From Nocardioides sp. (GTDB lineage Bacteria > Actinomycetota > Actinomycetes > Propionibacteriales > Nocardioidaceae): a stretch of DNA of 43,776 nucleotides. The position numbers were made by a program, and so were the translations under genes. Under the pieces are notes generated by a model. That model saw only the letters and a program-made list of their open reading frames with translations, was not told where the DNA came from and ran no database searches. Positions within the stretch are counted from its first letter, which is position 1. Each line of letters begins with the position of its first letter. Location: NCBI RefSeq assembly GCF_030149505.1, contig NZ_JASBRN010000052.1:1-43776 (forward strand), given 5' to 3'. This document shows, piece after piece, positions 1 through 12,059 of the stretch.

Positions 1-1011
1 GAGTCCGGCACCGTCATCGGCGTCCGGGTCTTCGACCGCGAGGACGGCGACGAGCTGCCCCCGGGCGTCAACCAGCTGGTGCGCGTCTACGTCGCCCAGA
101 AGCGGAAGATCTCGGTCGGCGACAAGCTGGCCGGGCGCCACGGCAACAAGGGCGTCATCGCGAAGATCCTCCCCGTCGAGGACATGCCGTTCATGCAGGA
201 CGGCACCCCGGTCGACGTGATCCTCAACCCGCTGGGCGTGCCGCGACGCATGAACATCGGGCAGATCCTCGAGCTCCACCTCGGCTGGCTGGCCAAGCAG
301 GGCTGGGACCTCGACCTGCACCAGGGCGACAAGGGCGAGTGGGCGGAGCGGCTGATGTCGATCCACGCCGACAAGTCCGCCCCGGGCACCAAGGTCGCGA
401 CCCCGGTCTTCGACGGCGCCCGCGAGGACGAGATCACCGGCCTGCTCGGTGCGACCTACCCCAACCGCGACGGCGAGCGGATGATCGACGAGACCGGCAA
501 GGCCCGGCTCTTCGACGGTCGTTCCGGCGAGCCGTTCCCGGACCCGGTGTCGGTCGGCTACATGTACATCCTCAAGCTGCACCACCTCGTGGACGACAAG
601 ATCCACGCGCGCAGCACCGGCCCCTACTCGATGATCACGCAGCAGCCCCTGGGCGGTAAGGCCCAGTTCGGCGGCCAGCGGTTCGGCGAGATGGAGGTCT
701 GGGCGATGGAGGCCTACGGCGCCGCCTACGCCCTGCAGGAGCTGCTGACGATCAAGTCCGACGACGTCCCCGGACGCGTCAAGGTCTACGAGGCGATCGT
801 GAAGGGCGAGAACATCCCCGACTCCGGCATCCCGGAGTCGTTCAAGGTGCTCGTCAAGGAGATGCAGTCGCTGTGCCTGAACGTGGAGGTCCTCTCCCAG
901 GACGGGTCCAGCATCGAGCTCCGGGACGCGGAGGAGGACGTCTTCCGCGCCGCCGAGGAGCTCGGCATCGACCTGTCCCGTCGCGAGCCCAGCTCGGTCG
1001 AAGAGGTGTGA
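1..1011 (+). CDS. rpoB: DNA-directed RNA polymerase subunit beta, C-terminal part (5' end outside window)
   Basis: The reading frame is open from base 1 to the TGA at 1009-1011, giving the last 336 residues of the beta subunit. Visible hallmarks are the [12 protein letters not shown] segment that contributes to the active centre, the [14 protein letters not shown] segment, and the [18 protein letters not shown] / [16 protein letters not shown] block near the C terminus that contacts beta-prime. The protein is core RNA polymerase in the cytoplasm. The next gene is rpoC on the same strand after a 116-nt spacer, the universal rpoBC order, so the two are probably cotranscribed. The start and the rifampicin-binding region lie outside the window. 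Identification is certain from the sequence. Confidence 0.98.
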   Translation, partial: ESGTVIGVRVFDREDGDELPPGVNQLVRVYVAQKRKISVGDKLAGRHGNKGVIAKILPVEDMPFMQDGTPVDVILNPLGVPRRMNIGQILELHLGWLAKQGWDLDLHQGDKGEWAERLMSIHADKSAPGTKVATPVFDGAREDEITGLLGATYPNRDGERMIDETGKARLFDGRSGEPFPDPVSVGYMYILKLHHLVDDKIHARSTGPYSMITQQPLGGKAQFGGQRFGEMEVWAMEAYGAAYALQELLTIKSDDVPGRVKVYEAIVKGENIPDSGIPESFKVLVKEMQSLCLNVEVLSQDGSSIELRDAEEDVFRAAEELGIDLSRREPSSVEEV

Positions 1012-1026
1012 GACCCGGCGGTCCCG

Positions 1027-1066
1027 GTGGTTTCGAGACGGTTGCAGAGCAACCTCCTCAACCAGC
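1027..1066. repeat. Hairpin in the rpoB-rpoC spacer, repeat-like
   Basis: GGTTGC (1040-1045) and GCAACC (1049-1054) form a perfect 6-bp stem around AGA. Outer TGGTT (1028-1032) and AACCA (1060-1064) can extend it across an internal loop. There is no T tract. It may act as an mRNA-processing or pausing hairpin between the two genes. The outer TTTCGAGAC / CTCCTCAACCA wording resembles dispersed palindromes I remember from related genomes, but that is unverified memory. Confidence 0.45.
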
Positions 1067-1127
1067 GGGACCGCCCCTCCACCCCCCTACTTCACATTCT
1101 TAGAACTACCGAAGGGTTGCAGCCATC

Positions 1128-5006
<3,879 letters not shown>

Positions 5007-5048
5007 CGCGAAGCGCTGGCTCTGGTAACCCGGAACCAGATCGAGCGA

Positions 5049-5088
5049 GACAAGACCCCGCCGGCGCGTGCGCCGGCGGGGTCTTGTC
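5049..5088. terminator. Strong hairpin terminator after rpoC
   Basis: A perfect 19-bp inverted repeat (left arm GACAAGACCCCGCCGGCGC, 5049-5067; right arm 5070-5088) begins 43 nt after the rpoC stop. A few inner pairs must open to form a real loop. No long T run follows, which is common in high-GC actinobacteria. It most likely ends the rpoBC transcript. Confidence 0.85.
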
Positions 5089-5178
5089 GTGTCGAGATCC
5101 AGTCGATGTCGGGAGACGGTCGCTCCACAGCAGCCGACGAAGACAGCCCGCTACCGACCATCTGGGAGAATCTGACCC

Positions 5179-6471
5179 GTGAGCAGCACGACCCCCACCC
5201 TCCCGACCGAGACCGACGTCCTGGTCGTCGGCGCCGGCCCCGCGGGCTCGGCCGCCGCGGCCTGGCTGGCGCGCGCGGGGGTCGAGGTGGTGCTGGCCGA
5301 CGCGGCGACGTACCCCCGGGACAAGACGTGCGGTGACGGGCTCACGCCCCGGGCCGTCCACGAGCTCTCCCGGCTGGGGCTGGAGGACTGGCTGCGCGCC
5401 CACACGGTCAACCAGGGCCTGCGTGCCCACGGCTTCGGCCAGGTGCTGCACCTGCCGTGGCCCGGCGGCAACCTCCCCACGTGGGGGAGCGCGGTCGCCC
5501 GCACCGAGCTCGACGACCACCTGCGCACCACCGCGCTGAAGTCCGGGGCGATCGGGGTGGAGGACGCCCGCGCCGTCGACGTGCGCTGGGACGGCGCCCG
5601 CGTCGCCGCCGTGGTCTTCGAGCGCCGCGGCCCGCGGGTCGACGGCGCCCGCGCCGCGACGCAGCGCTTCGAGATCGCTTGCCGACGCCTGGTCGTCGCC
5701 GACGGCGTGCGCTCGCCGCTGGGCAAGGTGCTCGGCCGCGAGTGGCACCGCGACACCGTCTACGGCGTCGCAGGTCGCTCCTACGTCACCTCGACGATGA
5801 CCGACGACCCGTGGATCAGCTCGCACCTGGAGCTGCGGGACGAGAAGGGTGCCGTCCTGTCCGGCTACGGCTGGATCTTCCCGCTCGGCACCGGCGAGGT
5901 GAACGTCGGCGTCGGCACGCTGGCCACCGCCAAGCGCCCGGCGGACATCGCGATCAAGCCCCTCATGCAGTTCTACGCCGACCAGCGCAAGGAGGACTTC
6001 GGGCTCTCCGGCGAGCTGCGGATGCCGACCTCGGCGCTGCTGCCGATGGGCGGCGCCGTCAGCGGCGTCGCCGGGGCCAACTGGGCGCTCATCGGGGACG
6101 CCGCCGGGTGCGTGAACCCGCTCAACGGCGAGGGCATCGACTACGGCCTCGAGACCGGCCGGATGGTCGCCGACCTGCTGGTCGAGCTCGGGCCCGGGGC
6201 CGCCGGCCTCAGCACCCGCTGGCCGGAGCTGCTGCGCGAGCACTACGGCGAGGCCTTCTCCATCGCCCGCCGCCTCGCGGGGCTCGTCACCGTGCCGTGG
6301 GTCCTGCCCCGGTTCGGTCCCGCCGGGATGCGCTCGGACCTGCTCATGACCCTCGCGCTGCGGTGGATGGGCAACCTGGTCACCGACGAGGACCGTGACA
6401 CTGCGGCCCGGGTCTGGCGCTGGGCCGGGCGGCGTTCGTTGGCGGTCGACGCCCGCCCGCCGTTCAGCTGA
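5179..6471 (+). CDS. Geranylgeranyl reductase family FAD-dependent oxidoreductase
   Basis: The 430-residue flavoprotein starts at GTG 5179. The Rossmann FAD loop VVGAGPAGS has Gly18, Gly20 and Gly23, followed by the family segment YPRDKTCGDGLTPRAV. The second flavin motif GDAAGCVNPLNGEGID contains Asp307. Members of this family reduce isoprenoid double bonds; in mycobacteria a homologue (MenJ) saturates the menaquinone side chain. A quinone or polyprenyl substrate is therefore likely, but it is inferred only. An acyltransferase follows after 20 nt, so the pair may form a small lipid-related operon. GAGAAT lies 7 nt before the GTG and no good ribosome site is visible, so a leaderless mRNA is possible. 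Confidence 0.9.
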   Translation: MSSTTPTLPTETDVLVVGAGPAGSAAAAWLARAGVEVVLADAATYPRDKTCGDGLTPRAVHELSRLGLEDWLRAHTVNQGLRAHGFGQVLHLPWPGGNLPTWGSAVARTELDDHLRTTALKSGAIGVEDARAVDVRWDGARVAAVVFERRGPRVDGARAATQRFEIACRRLVVADGVRSPLGKVLGREWHRDTVYGVAGRSYVTSTMTDDPWISSHLELRDEKGAVLSGYGWIFPLGTGEVNVGVGTLATAKRPADIAIKPLMQFYADQRKEDFGLSGELRMPTSALLPMGGAVSGVAGANWALIGDAAGCVNPLNGEGIDYGLETGRMVADLLVELGPGAAGLSTRWPELLREHYGEAFSIARRLAGLVTVPWVLPRFGPAGMRSDLLMTLALRWMGNLVTDEDRDTAARVWRWAGRRSLAVDARPPFS

Positions 6472-6491
6472 GCCGGTCCGGGGCCAGCGCG

Positions 6492-7277
6492 GTGGCACGC
6501 GAGCCGTGGTACGCCGGCACGATCCTGCTCGGCAAGGGGCTGCTGCGCGGCCTGGAGGTCGAGCGGGCCTGGCACGGCACCGAGCACCTGCCCACCGACG
6601 GACCGGTGCTGCTCGCGAGCAACCACGCCTCCTTCCCGGACTTCGCCTTCGTCGGCGAGGCGGGCCTCGCACGGGGACGACGGATCCGCTTCCTGTGCCG
6701 CCACGACATGTGGGAGGTCCCGGTCGTCGGGCGGGCCATGCGGTCGATGCGGCACGTGCCGGTCGACCGCGAGGCCCCGGCGGCGGCGTACCTCGCGGCG
6801 CGGCGGCTGCTGCGCGAGGGCGAGCCGGTCTGCGCGTTCCCCGAGGCGGGGGTCTCGCACAGCTACACGATCCGAGCGCTCATGCCCGGGGTCGCGGCGC
6901 TCGCGCGGGAGACCGGCGTGCCCGTCGTCCCCGTGGCCGTGTGGGGGCAGCAGCGGCTGTGGCCGCTGCGGCGGCACCTCGAGGAGAAGGCGCAGCTCTC
7001 GGTGCAGCGCGGCGTGCGGGTGGACGTGGCCTTCGGCCCGGCGTTCTCCGTCGGACCCGACGCCGACCTCGTGGAGGTCACCCGCGACCTGGGCCACCGG
7101 ATGACGGGGCTCCTGGAGGGCCTGCAGTCCCTGCCGCACCACCGACCGCGCCCGGGTGAGAAGGCCCGGTGGCACCCGGCGCACCTCGGGGGCACTGCCC
7201 CGACCCGCACGGCCGCCGAGCCGTTGGACCTGCTCCCGCGCTCGGCGATCCGCCCCACCTGGGGGCCGGAGGTCTGA
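6492..7277 (+). CDS. PlsC-like lysophospholipid acyltransferase
   Basis: The 261-residue protein has the LPLAT signature NHASFPD, where His45 and Asp50 form the HX4D catalytic dyad. The later FPEAGVSHSY block corresponds to the FPEG/S motif. Proteins of this family transfer acyl groups from acyl-CoA or acyl carrier protein to lysophosphatidate or related acceptors at the membrane. The exact acceptor cannot be read from sequence. It starts at GTG 6492, 20 nt after the reductase stop, and is probably cotranscribed with it. The C terminus after about residue 225 is a short Arg/Pro-rich tail. Its 3' neighbour is convergent. Confidence 0.88.
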   Translation: MAREPWYAGTILLGKGLLRGLEVERAWHGTEHLPTDGPVLLASNHASFPDFAFVGEAGLARGRRIRFLCRHDMWEVPVVGRAMRSMRHVPVDREAPAAAYLAARRLLREGEPVCAFPEAGVSHSYTIRALMPGVAALARETGVPVVPVAVWGQQRLWPLRRHLEEKAQLSVQRGVRVDVAFGPAFSVGPDADLVEVTRDLGHRMTGLLEGLQSLPHHRPRPGEKARWHPAHLGGTAPTRTAAEPLDLLPRSAIRPTWGPEV

Positions 7278-7297
7278 GCGGTGGGGTGGCGCGCGCG

Positions 7298-7470
7298 GCG
7301 CCGCGATCGGTGTGGGGCGGGCGAGGGCACGGCCGGCCGAGGACACCCCCTTCGTCGCAACCACCCGCCTCGTTCGTCCCTCACGAGGCGGGGGCCAGAC
7401 CCATCCACGCTCCTCCGGGGGCGCCCTCGGCCGGCCACGCCCCCGCCCGCCCGGAGGTCGACCGCGGCGC
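7298..7470. repeat. Long imperfect palindrome between convergent genes, with internal terminator hairpin
   Basis: Arms at 7315-7342 and 7425-7452 are 28 nt long and complementary except for three positions. A further CGCGGCGCCGCG match lies outside each arm. Inside is a perfect 10-bp hairpin, CCCGCCTCGT (7364-7373) with ACGAGGCGGG (7383-7392). The position between a plus-strand acyltransferase and the minus-strand operon end suits a bidirectional terminator. The arm length is far beyond what termination needs, so it may be a palindromic mobile repeat. Confidence 0.65.
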
Positions 7471-7511
7471 CGCGAGCGTGCAGGCCGGTCCGGCCACGGC
7501 GTCGAACGCCC

Positions 7512-8555
7512 TCAGAAGGGGGCCGCGGCGACCTCGCAGAGGTTGAGGGCCGGAGAGGTCTCGTCGTTGGTGATCCAGTACGACGACAGGAACAGGTTCG
7601 AGGTGCGGCCGTGGGCGGTCCAGCTCAGCTCCATCATCCCGTTCTCCGGGAGGTCGAGCGGGCCGACGCGGCCGCCGCCGGCGTCGAGGGAGTCCTCCTC
7701 GACGTGGTCGCGGACCTCGCCCTCGCCGGAGATGGTGCGGGCGAAGACGGTGGCGGTGGGGTCGTCGGTGAGCAGGGAGACCCAGCGGGCGCCGCGGCGA
7801 CCGGGCTCGCAGCGCAGCTCGAGGGTGCCGAGCGGGGCGAGGTCGGCGGTCACGACGGTGCGGTCGCTGCTCCCGTCGCTGCTGCCCGCGTCCTGGTCGC
7901 CGTGCCACGTGAGCAACGCCGCCTGGGAGAGGTCGGTGCTGAGGGTGGCGTCCATCCGGCAGGTGCGGTACTCCTGCGGCTCGCGGAAGTTCTCCCACCA
8001 CCAGCTGAGCTTGAGGGCGGTCGCGGGGACGGCCGGCATCGCCCCGCCCGGAAGGTGCCTGCCGGTGCGGGTGCTGATGACGCCCTCGGCGTACCCGCTG
8101 GAGAACGTCTCGACCGGGGTCTCCTGGTTGAGGCCCTCGTGGGCCGCGCGGCCGGTGCCGCCGGTGCCGTCGTCGAGCGCGGTGTCGAAGCGGTAGACCC
8201 GCACGTTCTTGACCGCGACGACGTCGCGGCCACCCTTCTTCTCGTACTTCGCCAGCCACATGGTGGTCTCGCGGTTCCGGTCGTCCGGCACGATCTTGAC
8301 CATCGTGTTGTTGGGCTTGCAGACCAGCTTCAGCTGTCCGATGCCCGGCACCCGCGTGGAGGCGCTCTGGTCGAGGCGGTGCTTGGGCGTGCTGCCCTGC
8401 CAGGAGAGGGTCAGGGTCTTGGTCACGACGTCGTCGGGCGCCCGGCGCTCCGCGCTGCCCGGTGCCGCGGGCGCCGCGGTCGTGGTCCCGGCGAGGCCGC
8501 CTGCCAGCAGGAGTGCCGTCACCAGGAGCGCCGAGGTCCTGCGGGCGCGCGTCAT
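7512..8555 (-). CDS. Secreted protein of unknown function with two similar beta-rich halves
   Basis: The 347-residue protein starts at ATG 8555, which overlaps the preceding stop by 4 nt (ATGA). A Sec signal peptide (basic MTRARR, hydrophobic ALLVTALLLAGGLAG, then TTTAAPAAPG) is clear. The mature part seems duplicated. LTLSWQGS...GQLKLVCKPN...VKIVPDD...TTMWLAKYE in the first half parallels LLTWHGDQ...GTLELRCEPG...WVSLLTDD...ATVFARTIS in the second, each with one cysteine. I do not recognise the family. It is the last gene of a seven-gene cluster built around two glycosyltransferases, so an extracellular role in polysaccharide binding or export is a reasonable guess. There is no membrane anchor after the signal peptide. 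Confidence 0.85.
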   Translation of the reverse strand: MTRARRTSALLVTALLLAGGLAGTTTAAPAAPGSAERRAPDDVVTKTLTLSWQGSTPKHRLDQSASTRVPGIGQLKLVCKPNNTMVKIVPDDRNRETTMWLAKYEKKGGRDVVAVKNVRVYRFDTALDDGTGGTGRAAHEGLNQETPVETFSSGYAEGVISTRTGRHLPGGAMPAVPATALKLSWWWENFREPQEYRTCRMDATLSTDLSQAALLTWHGDQDAGSSDGSSDRTVVTADLAPLGTLELRCEPGRRGARWVSLLTDDPTATVFARTISGEGEVRDHVEEDSLDAGGGRVGPLDLPENGMMELSWTAHGRTSNLFLSSYWITNDETSPALNLCEVAAAPF

Positions 8556-10012
8556 CGGGCCGGTTGGAGGGTCGTGACCTCGCCGTCCGAGGTGAGCACG
8601 GGGGCGGGATCGAGGGTGACGAGCACCGGGTCCTCGCGTCCGGTGACCCAGGCGCGCTGGGTGGCGACGTCGGCCGCGGGGACGGAGACGAGCCGGGCAC
8701 GGGTGGCCTGGTCCTCGGCGTTGTCGAGGTAGTGCAGGAGGAACTCCTGGACCTCGGGGCGCTCCAGCGAGCGCACCGTGGTGGTGAGCAGCAGCCGGCG
8801 GGCGAGGGGGTACTCGCCGCTGGTGATGGTCTGCTGGCTCGGGAAGATGCAGCTGCGCTCGCCGTCGGTCCCCTCGCCCGGGGGCAGGGTCACCTCGAAG
8901 GGGCGGAGCTGCTCCTCGAAGAGCTCGTAGTAGCTGAACCGGAAGTAGGCGACGTTGCCGCGGGCGCCCTGGAGGCGCTCGCGCGCCTGCACCGACCGCT
9001 CCCAGACGGCGGTCAGCTCGCGCTTGCGCGCCTCCAGCTCCCGCATCCGGGCCTGCGCCAGACCGAGGGCCTCCCAGGCGCGGTCCTTGCGCTCCTGGTC
9101 GGCCCGCTGGGTGGCCAGCGGCCGCTGGTCGCGGATGCCCTTCTCGACCTCCGCGGAGGCCTCCTCGACCTCGGCGCGCGCGTCGTTGACGACCTGCCAC
9201 TGCGTCTCGAGCTCGGTCTTGGCCAGGTCGCGGCGCCGGGTCCGGTCGCGCAGCTGGGCCGCGAGCAGCTCGTCGCGGTCGCGGCCCACGACGAAGAGCC
9301 GGGAGCCCTGGTCGGTGTCGAAGGCCTTGTAGTCCGAGCGCAGGTTGGTGAGCGAGGGCTCGGGTGCGTCGAGGACGTACTGGCCGAAGAAGGAGAACGC
9401 GTTGTTCTCCGGGTCCGGCCCTGCGACGTGCAGCGGGACGTCGTCGAAGCCGCCGCCCAGCTGGGACCAGCGGGTGACGGGGGAGCCGGCCCGGTAGACC
9501 TCGCGCACCTGGTCGGTGCTGAGGCAGTCGCCGCCCACGTCGGACTCGTTCTTGGTGGCGACGACCACGGCGTCGGAGGCGACCTGGAACTGGACCAGGT
9601 CCAGGCCCACGCGCCGGCACGCCTCGAGCTCGGCCTCGCTGACGGTGCGGGAGGAGTCGACGACGTCGATCTCCCCGCGGCACAGCGCCGCGAAGGCGGC
9701 GTCCTCGCCGTCGTACGAGAGACGCACGTCGGTGGCCGTGCCGCTCTGCCCGAAGGCCACGACCTCGCCCGGGGTCAGCGAGCCGCGGTTGCCGCTGACG
9801 AGGACGACGCCGGCGACGGGCTGGGGCAGGTCGCGGTAGGCGGCGCGGACCCGCGCGCTCTCGGCCCGGTCGGCCTCGTAGTCCTGGGCCTGGGCGTCGG
9901 CGACGATGTCGCTGGCCTCCTGCGCCGGCTGCTCCGAGCAGCCCGCCAGCAGGCCCAGCGCGAGGAGCGGGGCGGCGATCCGGACGGCGCGTCCGGGGGT
10001 GCGGGTGCTCAT
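8552..10012 (-). CDS. PstS-like substrate-binding lipoprotein with a coiled-coil insertion
   Basis: The 486-residue protein has a lipobox LLAGC with acylation Cys25. The body follows the PstS-type periplasmic-binding fold: LCRGEIDVVDSSRTVSEAEL, LVQFQVASDAVVVATKN, CLSTDQVREVYRAGSPVTRW, and VAYFRFSYYELF around Tyr356. Between about residues 240 and 350, where phosphate-binding proteins have only a short loop, sits a strongly charged helical stretch rich in Glu, Arg, Gln and Ala that reads as a long coiled coil. The usual N-terminal PstS loop is replaced by VSGNRGSLTPGE. No Pst permease or ATPase is nearby; its neighbours are polysaccharide genes with 4-nt overlaps on both sides. It may be a structural or sensing partner of the glycosyltransferase complex rather than a transporter subunit. 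Confidence 0.87.
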   Translation of the reverse strand: MSTRTPGRAVRIAAPLLALGLLAGCSEQPAQEASDIVADAQAQDYEADRAESARVRAAYRDLPQPVAGVVLVSGNRGSLTPGEVVAFGQSGTATDVRLSYDGEDAAFAALCRGEIDVVDSSRTVSEAELEACRRVGLDLVQFQVASDAVVVATKNESDVGGDCLSTDQVREVYRAGSPVTRWSQLGGGFDDVPLHVAGPDPENNAFSFFGQYVLDAPEPSLTNLRSDYKAFDTDQGSRLFVVGRDRDELLAAQLRDRTRRRDLAKTELETQWQVVNDARAEVEEASAEVEKGIRDQRPLATQRADQERKDRAWEALGLAQARMRELEARKRELTAVWERSVQARERLQGARGNVAYFRFSYYELFEEQLRPFEVTLPPGEGTDGERSCIFPSQQTITSGEYPLARRLLLTTTVRSLERPEVQEFLLHYLDNAEDQATRARLVSVPAADVATQRAWVTGREDPVLVTLDPAPVLTSDGEVTTLQPAR

Positions 10013-11220
10013 CGGTTCCTCCCCCGCTCCGTCGGCGGGTAGTCGTAGCGCGGTCCGAGCTCGACGACCTCGAAGTCGTCGAGGGTCAGGCCCTGCAGCT
10101 CGTTGCCGTTGATCAGGCCGGCGGTGACGTCGCGCTGGGCGTAGAGCGTCGGGACCTCCGCGCGGTCGACCACGATCGCGCCGTAGGTGCGCAGGGTCAG
10201 GACGAGGGCGTCGGCGAGGCGCTGCTGCTGGGCGGTGAGCGGGACGAGCTTCCCGGTGCGCGGGTCCCGCGGGCGCTCCGGCACGACGTCGGCGCGCAGC
10301 CGGATCCGGGCACCCTCGGGCACCGAGGTGGTCTCTCCGTTGCCGTCGGTGGAGGACGCCGGCTGCACGAAGGAACCCTGGGCCGGGCCCGGGATGCTGA
10401 TCGCCAGCGCGTGCTCGATCAGGCCGGCCTCGAGCTCGCGGGGGCGGATCAGCCCGCCGAACAGCGGGAGGCCGGAGCCGCGGGCGGACACCTGGCCGGG
10501 CTCCTGGAAGCCGGGTCCGTCGAGCGCCCAGCGCTTCATGTAGTGGTAGGAGATCGAGCCGTCGTCCTCGCGGCGGGCACGCCACAGGTCGTAGGCGACG
10601 TTCTCGCCGGCGTCGACGATGGTGAACCAGCCGTCGTAGCGGGGGTCGGGATCGACGTCGGACGGGATCGTGAGGGTCACGGTGTCGTCGCCGTCGCCGC
10701 ACTGGGCCTGCCGGCACACCACGGCGGTCGGTTCACCGCCGGCCACCACGGGCACGGTCCAGGCCTCGGTGTTGATGTAGAGCGGGTCGTCGATCCGACG
10801 GGGCACGGTGCGGACGCCGGTGGCGTCCTCGACCACGCCGATGCGGTACTGCGCGCGGTCGATCATCCGGTCGGAGTCGGGGTCCACCGGGGCGGCGTCG
10901 GCCCGTTGGTTCCACGGGGAGTCCTCGGAGAAGAGTCGCTCCTCGGCCAGGACCACGCCGCCGGTCTCCTCGGCGGTGCCCGCCGTGACGGTCACCTCGG
11001 CCGCGGGGGTGCGACCCGACTGCTGCGGGGCGTCGTCGCCGCAGGCGGCCAGACCGAGAGCCAGCACGGCTGCGAGGGCGGTCGCGCCCGCACTGCGGAG
11101 GCGTGGCGCGCCCGTGCGGTGGGGTCGAGCCGGCCCGTTCTTCCGGAAGGACGCGCCGGCTCGGCGGCCGAGGGTCGGGGCCGAGGTCGGGGTCGAGGTC
11201 GGGGTCGGGGAGGGGCTCAT
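10009..11220 (-). CDS. Lipoprotein of unknown family in polysaccharide cluster
   Basis: The 403-residue protein starts at ATG 11220, fixed by the ATGA overlap with the previous gene. A Ser/Thr/Pro-rich stretch and a basic region precede the hydrophobic ALAAVLALGLAAC, so Cys60 is the probable lipid anchor; a signal peptide this late is unusual. The mature domain carries segments such as SPWNQRADAAP, YDGWFTIVDAGENVAYDLW, ARGSGLPLFGGLIRPRELE and GLIEHALAISIPGPAQ. I have the impression that this is a recurrent family of actinobacterial exported proteins without assigned function, but that is memory only. No catalytic motif is recognised. The gene sits between the acidic coiled-coil gene and the PstS-like gene, with 4-nt overlaps on both sides, and so probably acts outside the membrane with them. 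Confidence 0.85.
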   Translation of the reverse strand: MSPSPTPTSTPTSAPTLGRRAGASFRKNGPARPHRTGAPRLRSAGATALAAVLALGLAACGDDAPQQSGRTPAAEVTVTAGTAEETGGVVLAEERLFSEDSPWNQRADAAPVDPDSDRMIDRAQYRIGVVEDATGVRTVPRRIDDPLYINTEAWTVPVVAGGEPTAVVCRQAQCGDGDDTVTLTIPSDVDPDPRYDGWFTIVDAGENVAYDLWRARREDDGSISYHYMKRWALDGPGFQEPGQVSARGSGLPLFGGLIRPRELEAGLIEHALAISIPGPAQGSFVQPASSTDGNGETTSVPEGARIRLRADVVPERPRDPRTGKLVPLTAQQQRLADALVLTLRTYGAIVVDRAEVPTLYAQRDVTAGLINGNELQGLTLDDFEVVELGPRYDYPPTERGRNR

Positions 11221-12059
11221 GGCAGGAAGGGGTGGTCGGAGGAGCGGGACAGGCCGGGCTCCTCGAGGGACTCGACGAGGCGCGAGGCGGCTCCGGCGAG
11301 GTGGTCCAGGCGGCGTACGTCGTCGGGGACCGCGGGCGGCAGCCCCGAGCGGGCGCGGGCGGCGGCGAGGATCGCGTGCGCCTCGCGGCGGGCGTGCAGG
11401 CGGATCAGCTCGGCGTCGAGCTCGGCCTGGGCCGTGAGCATCTCGCAGCGCAGGGCGGCCTCGACCTCGATCGCCTCGAGGTGGGCCAGGGTCGCCGACT
11501 GGACCTCGCGGATGCGGGCCAGCACGCCCTCGACGACCTCGGAGACGTCCTCGGTGACGGTGTCGACGTCCTCGGCCGGCACCAGCGAGAGCAGGGCCGC
11601 GACCTGGGCCGACGCCTCGGCCCGGGCGTGCGCAGCAGGTGAGTCGTCCACGGGCGGGGCGAGCAGGAAGTCGTCGGGGTCCTGCTCCCCGCGCGCCTCG
11701 GTCACCTCGGCCGCGGGCTCGGTGTGCTGCTGGTCGTCGCCGGTGTCCTCGTCCACCACGTCGACCGCCTGGTCGACCGCCTCGTCGACCGGCCCGTCGA
11801 CCGCTTGGTCGACCGACACGTCGTCGGTGGCCGGGTCGGTGGTCCCGGCCGCCCCGTCCGGGGACTCCTCGGAGCCCTGAGGACCCTGGGGGTCCTGGCG
11901 CGCGGGGTCGCCCTCGTCCGGCTCCCCGCCCTGGTCGGACGGGGGCGGAGGTGCGGCCACCAGGCGGTGGGTGAAGTCGACACGGCCGATCCGCTCGCGG
12001 TGCGACAGGATCGCCTCCAGCGAGGGCGGCGGCTCGATGGCCAGGTCCTGGTCGATCAC
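11217..12059 (-). CDS. Acidic cytoplasmic protein with Val-Asp repeats and C-terminal coiled coil, unknown function
   Basis: The start is GTG 12059, set by the GTGA overlap with the glycosyltransferase stop, giving 280 residues. It has no signal peptide or membrane segment. Residues 1-40 (IEPPPSLEAILSHRERIGRV) look folded. A Pro/Gln/Asp-rich linker follows, then a low-complexity repeat of the type VDQAVDGPVDEAVDQAVD. The last 130 residues (VSEVVEGVLARIREVQSAT, EIEVEAALRCEML-like heptads, ELDAELIRLHARREAHAILA) look like a long helical coiled coil. I do not recognise the family. Its place inside the operon suggests a cytoplasmic scaffold or regulator of the membrane glycosyltransferases. The repeat is encoded by GTCGAC-rich near-tandem DNA around 11755-11815. 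Confidence 0.83.
   Translation of the reverse strand: MIDQDLAIEPPPSLEAILSHRERIGRVDFTHRLVAAPPPPSDQGGEPDEGDPARQDPQGPQGSEESPDGAAGTTDPATDDVSVDQAVDGPVDEAVDQAVDVVDEDTGDDQQHTEPAAEVTEARGEQDPDDFLLAPPVDDSPAAHARAEASAQVAALLSLVPAEDVDTVTEDVSEVVEGVLARIREVQSATLAHLEAIEVEAALRCEMLTAQAELDAELIRLHARREAHAILAAARARSGLPPAVPDDVRRLDHLAGAASRLVESLEEPGLSRSSDHPFLP

Noticed and set aside
8552..10012. True phosphate ABC transporter component
   Set aside because: No pstC, pstA or pstB nearby, the N-terminal phosphate-binding loop is altered and a coiled coil is inserted.
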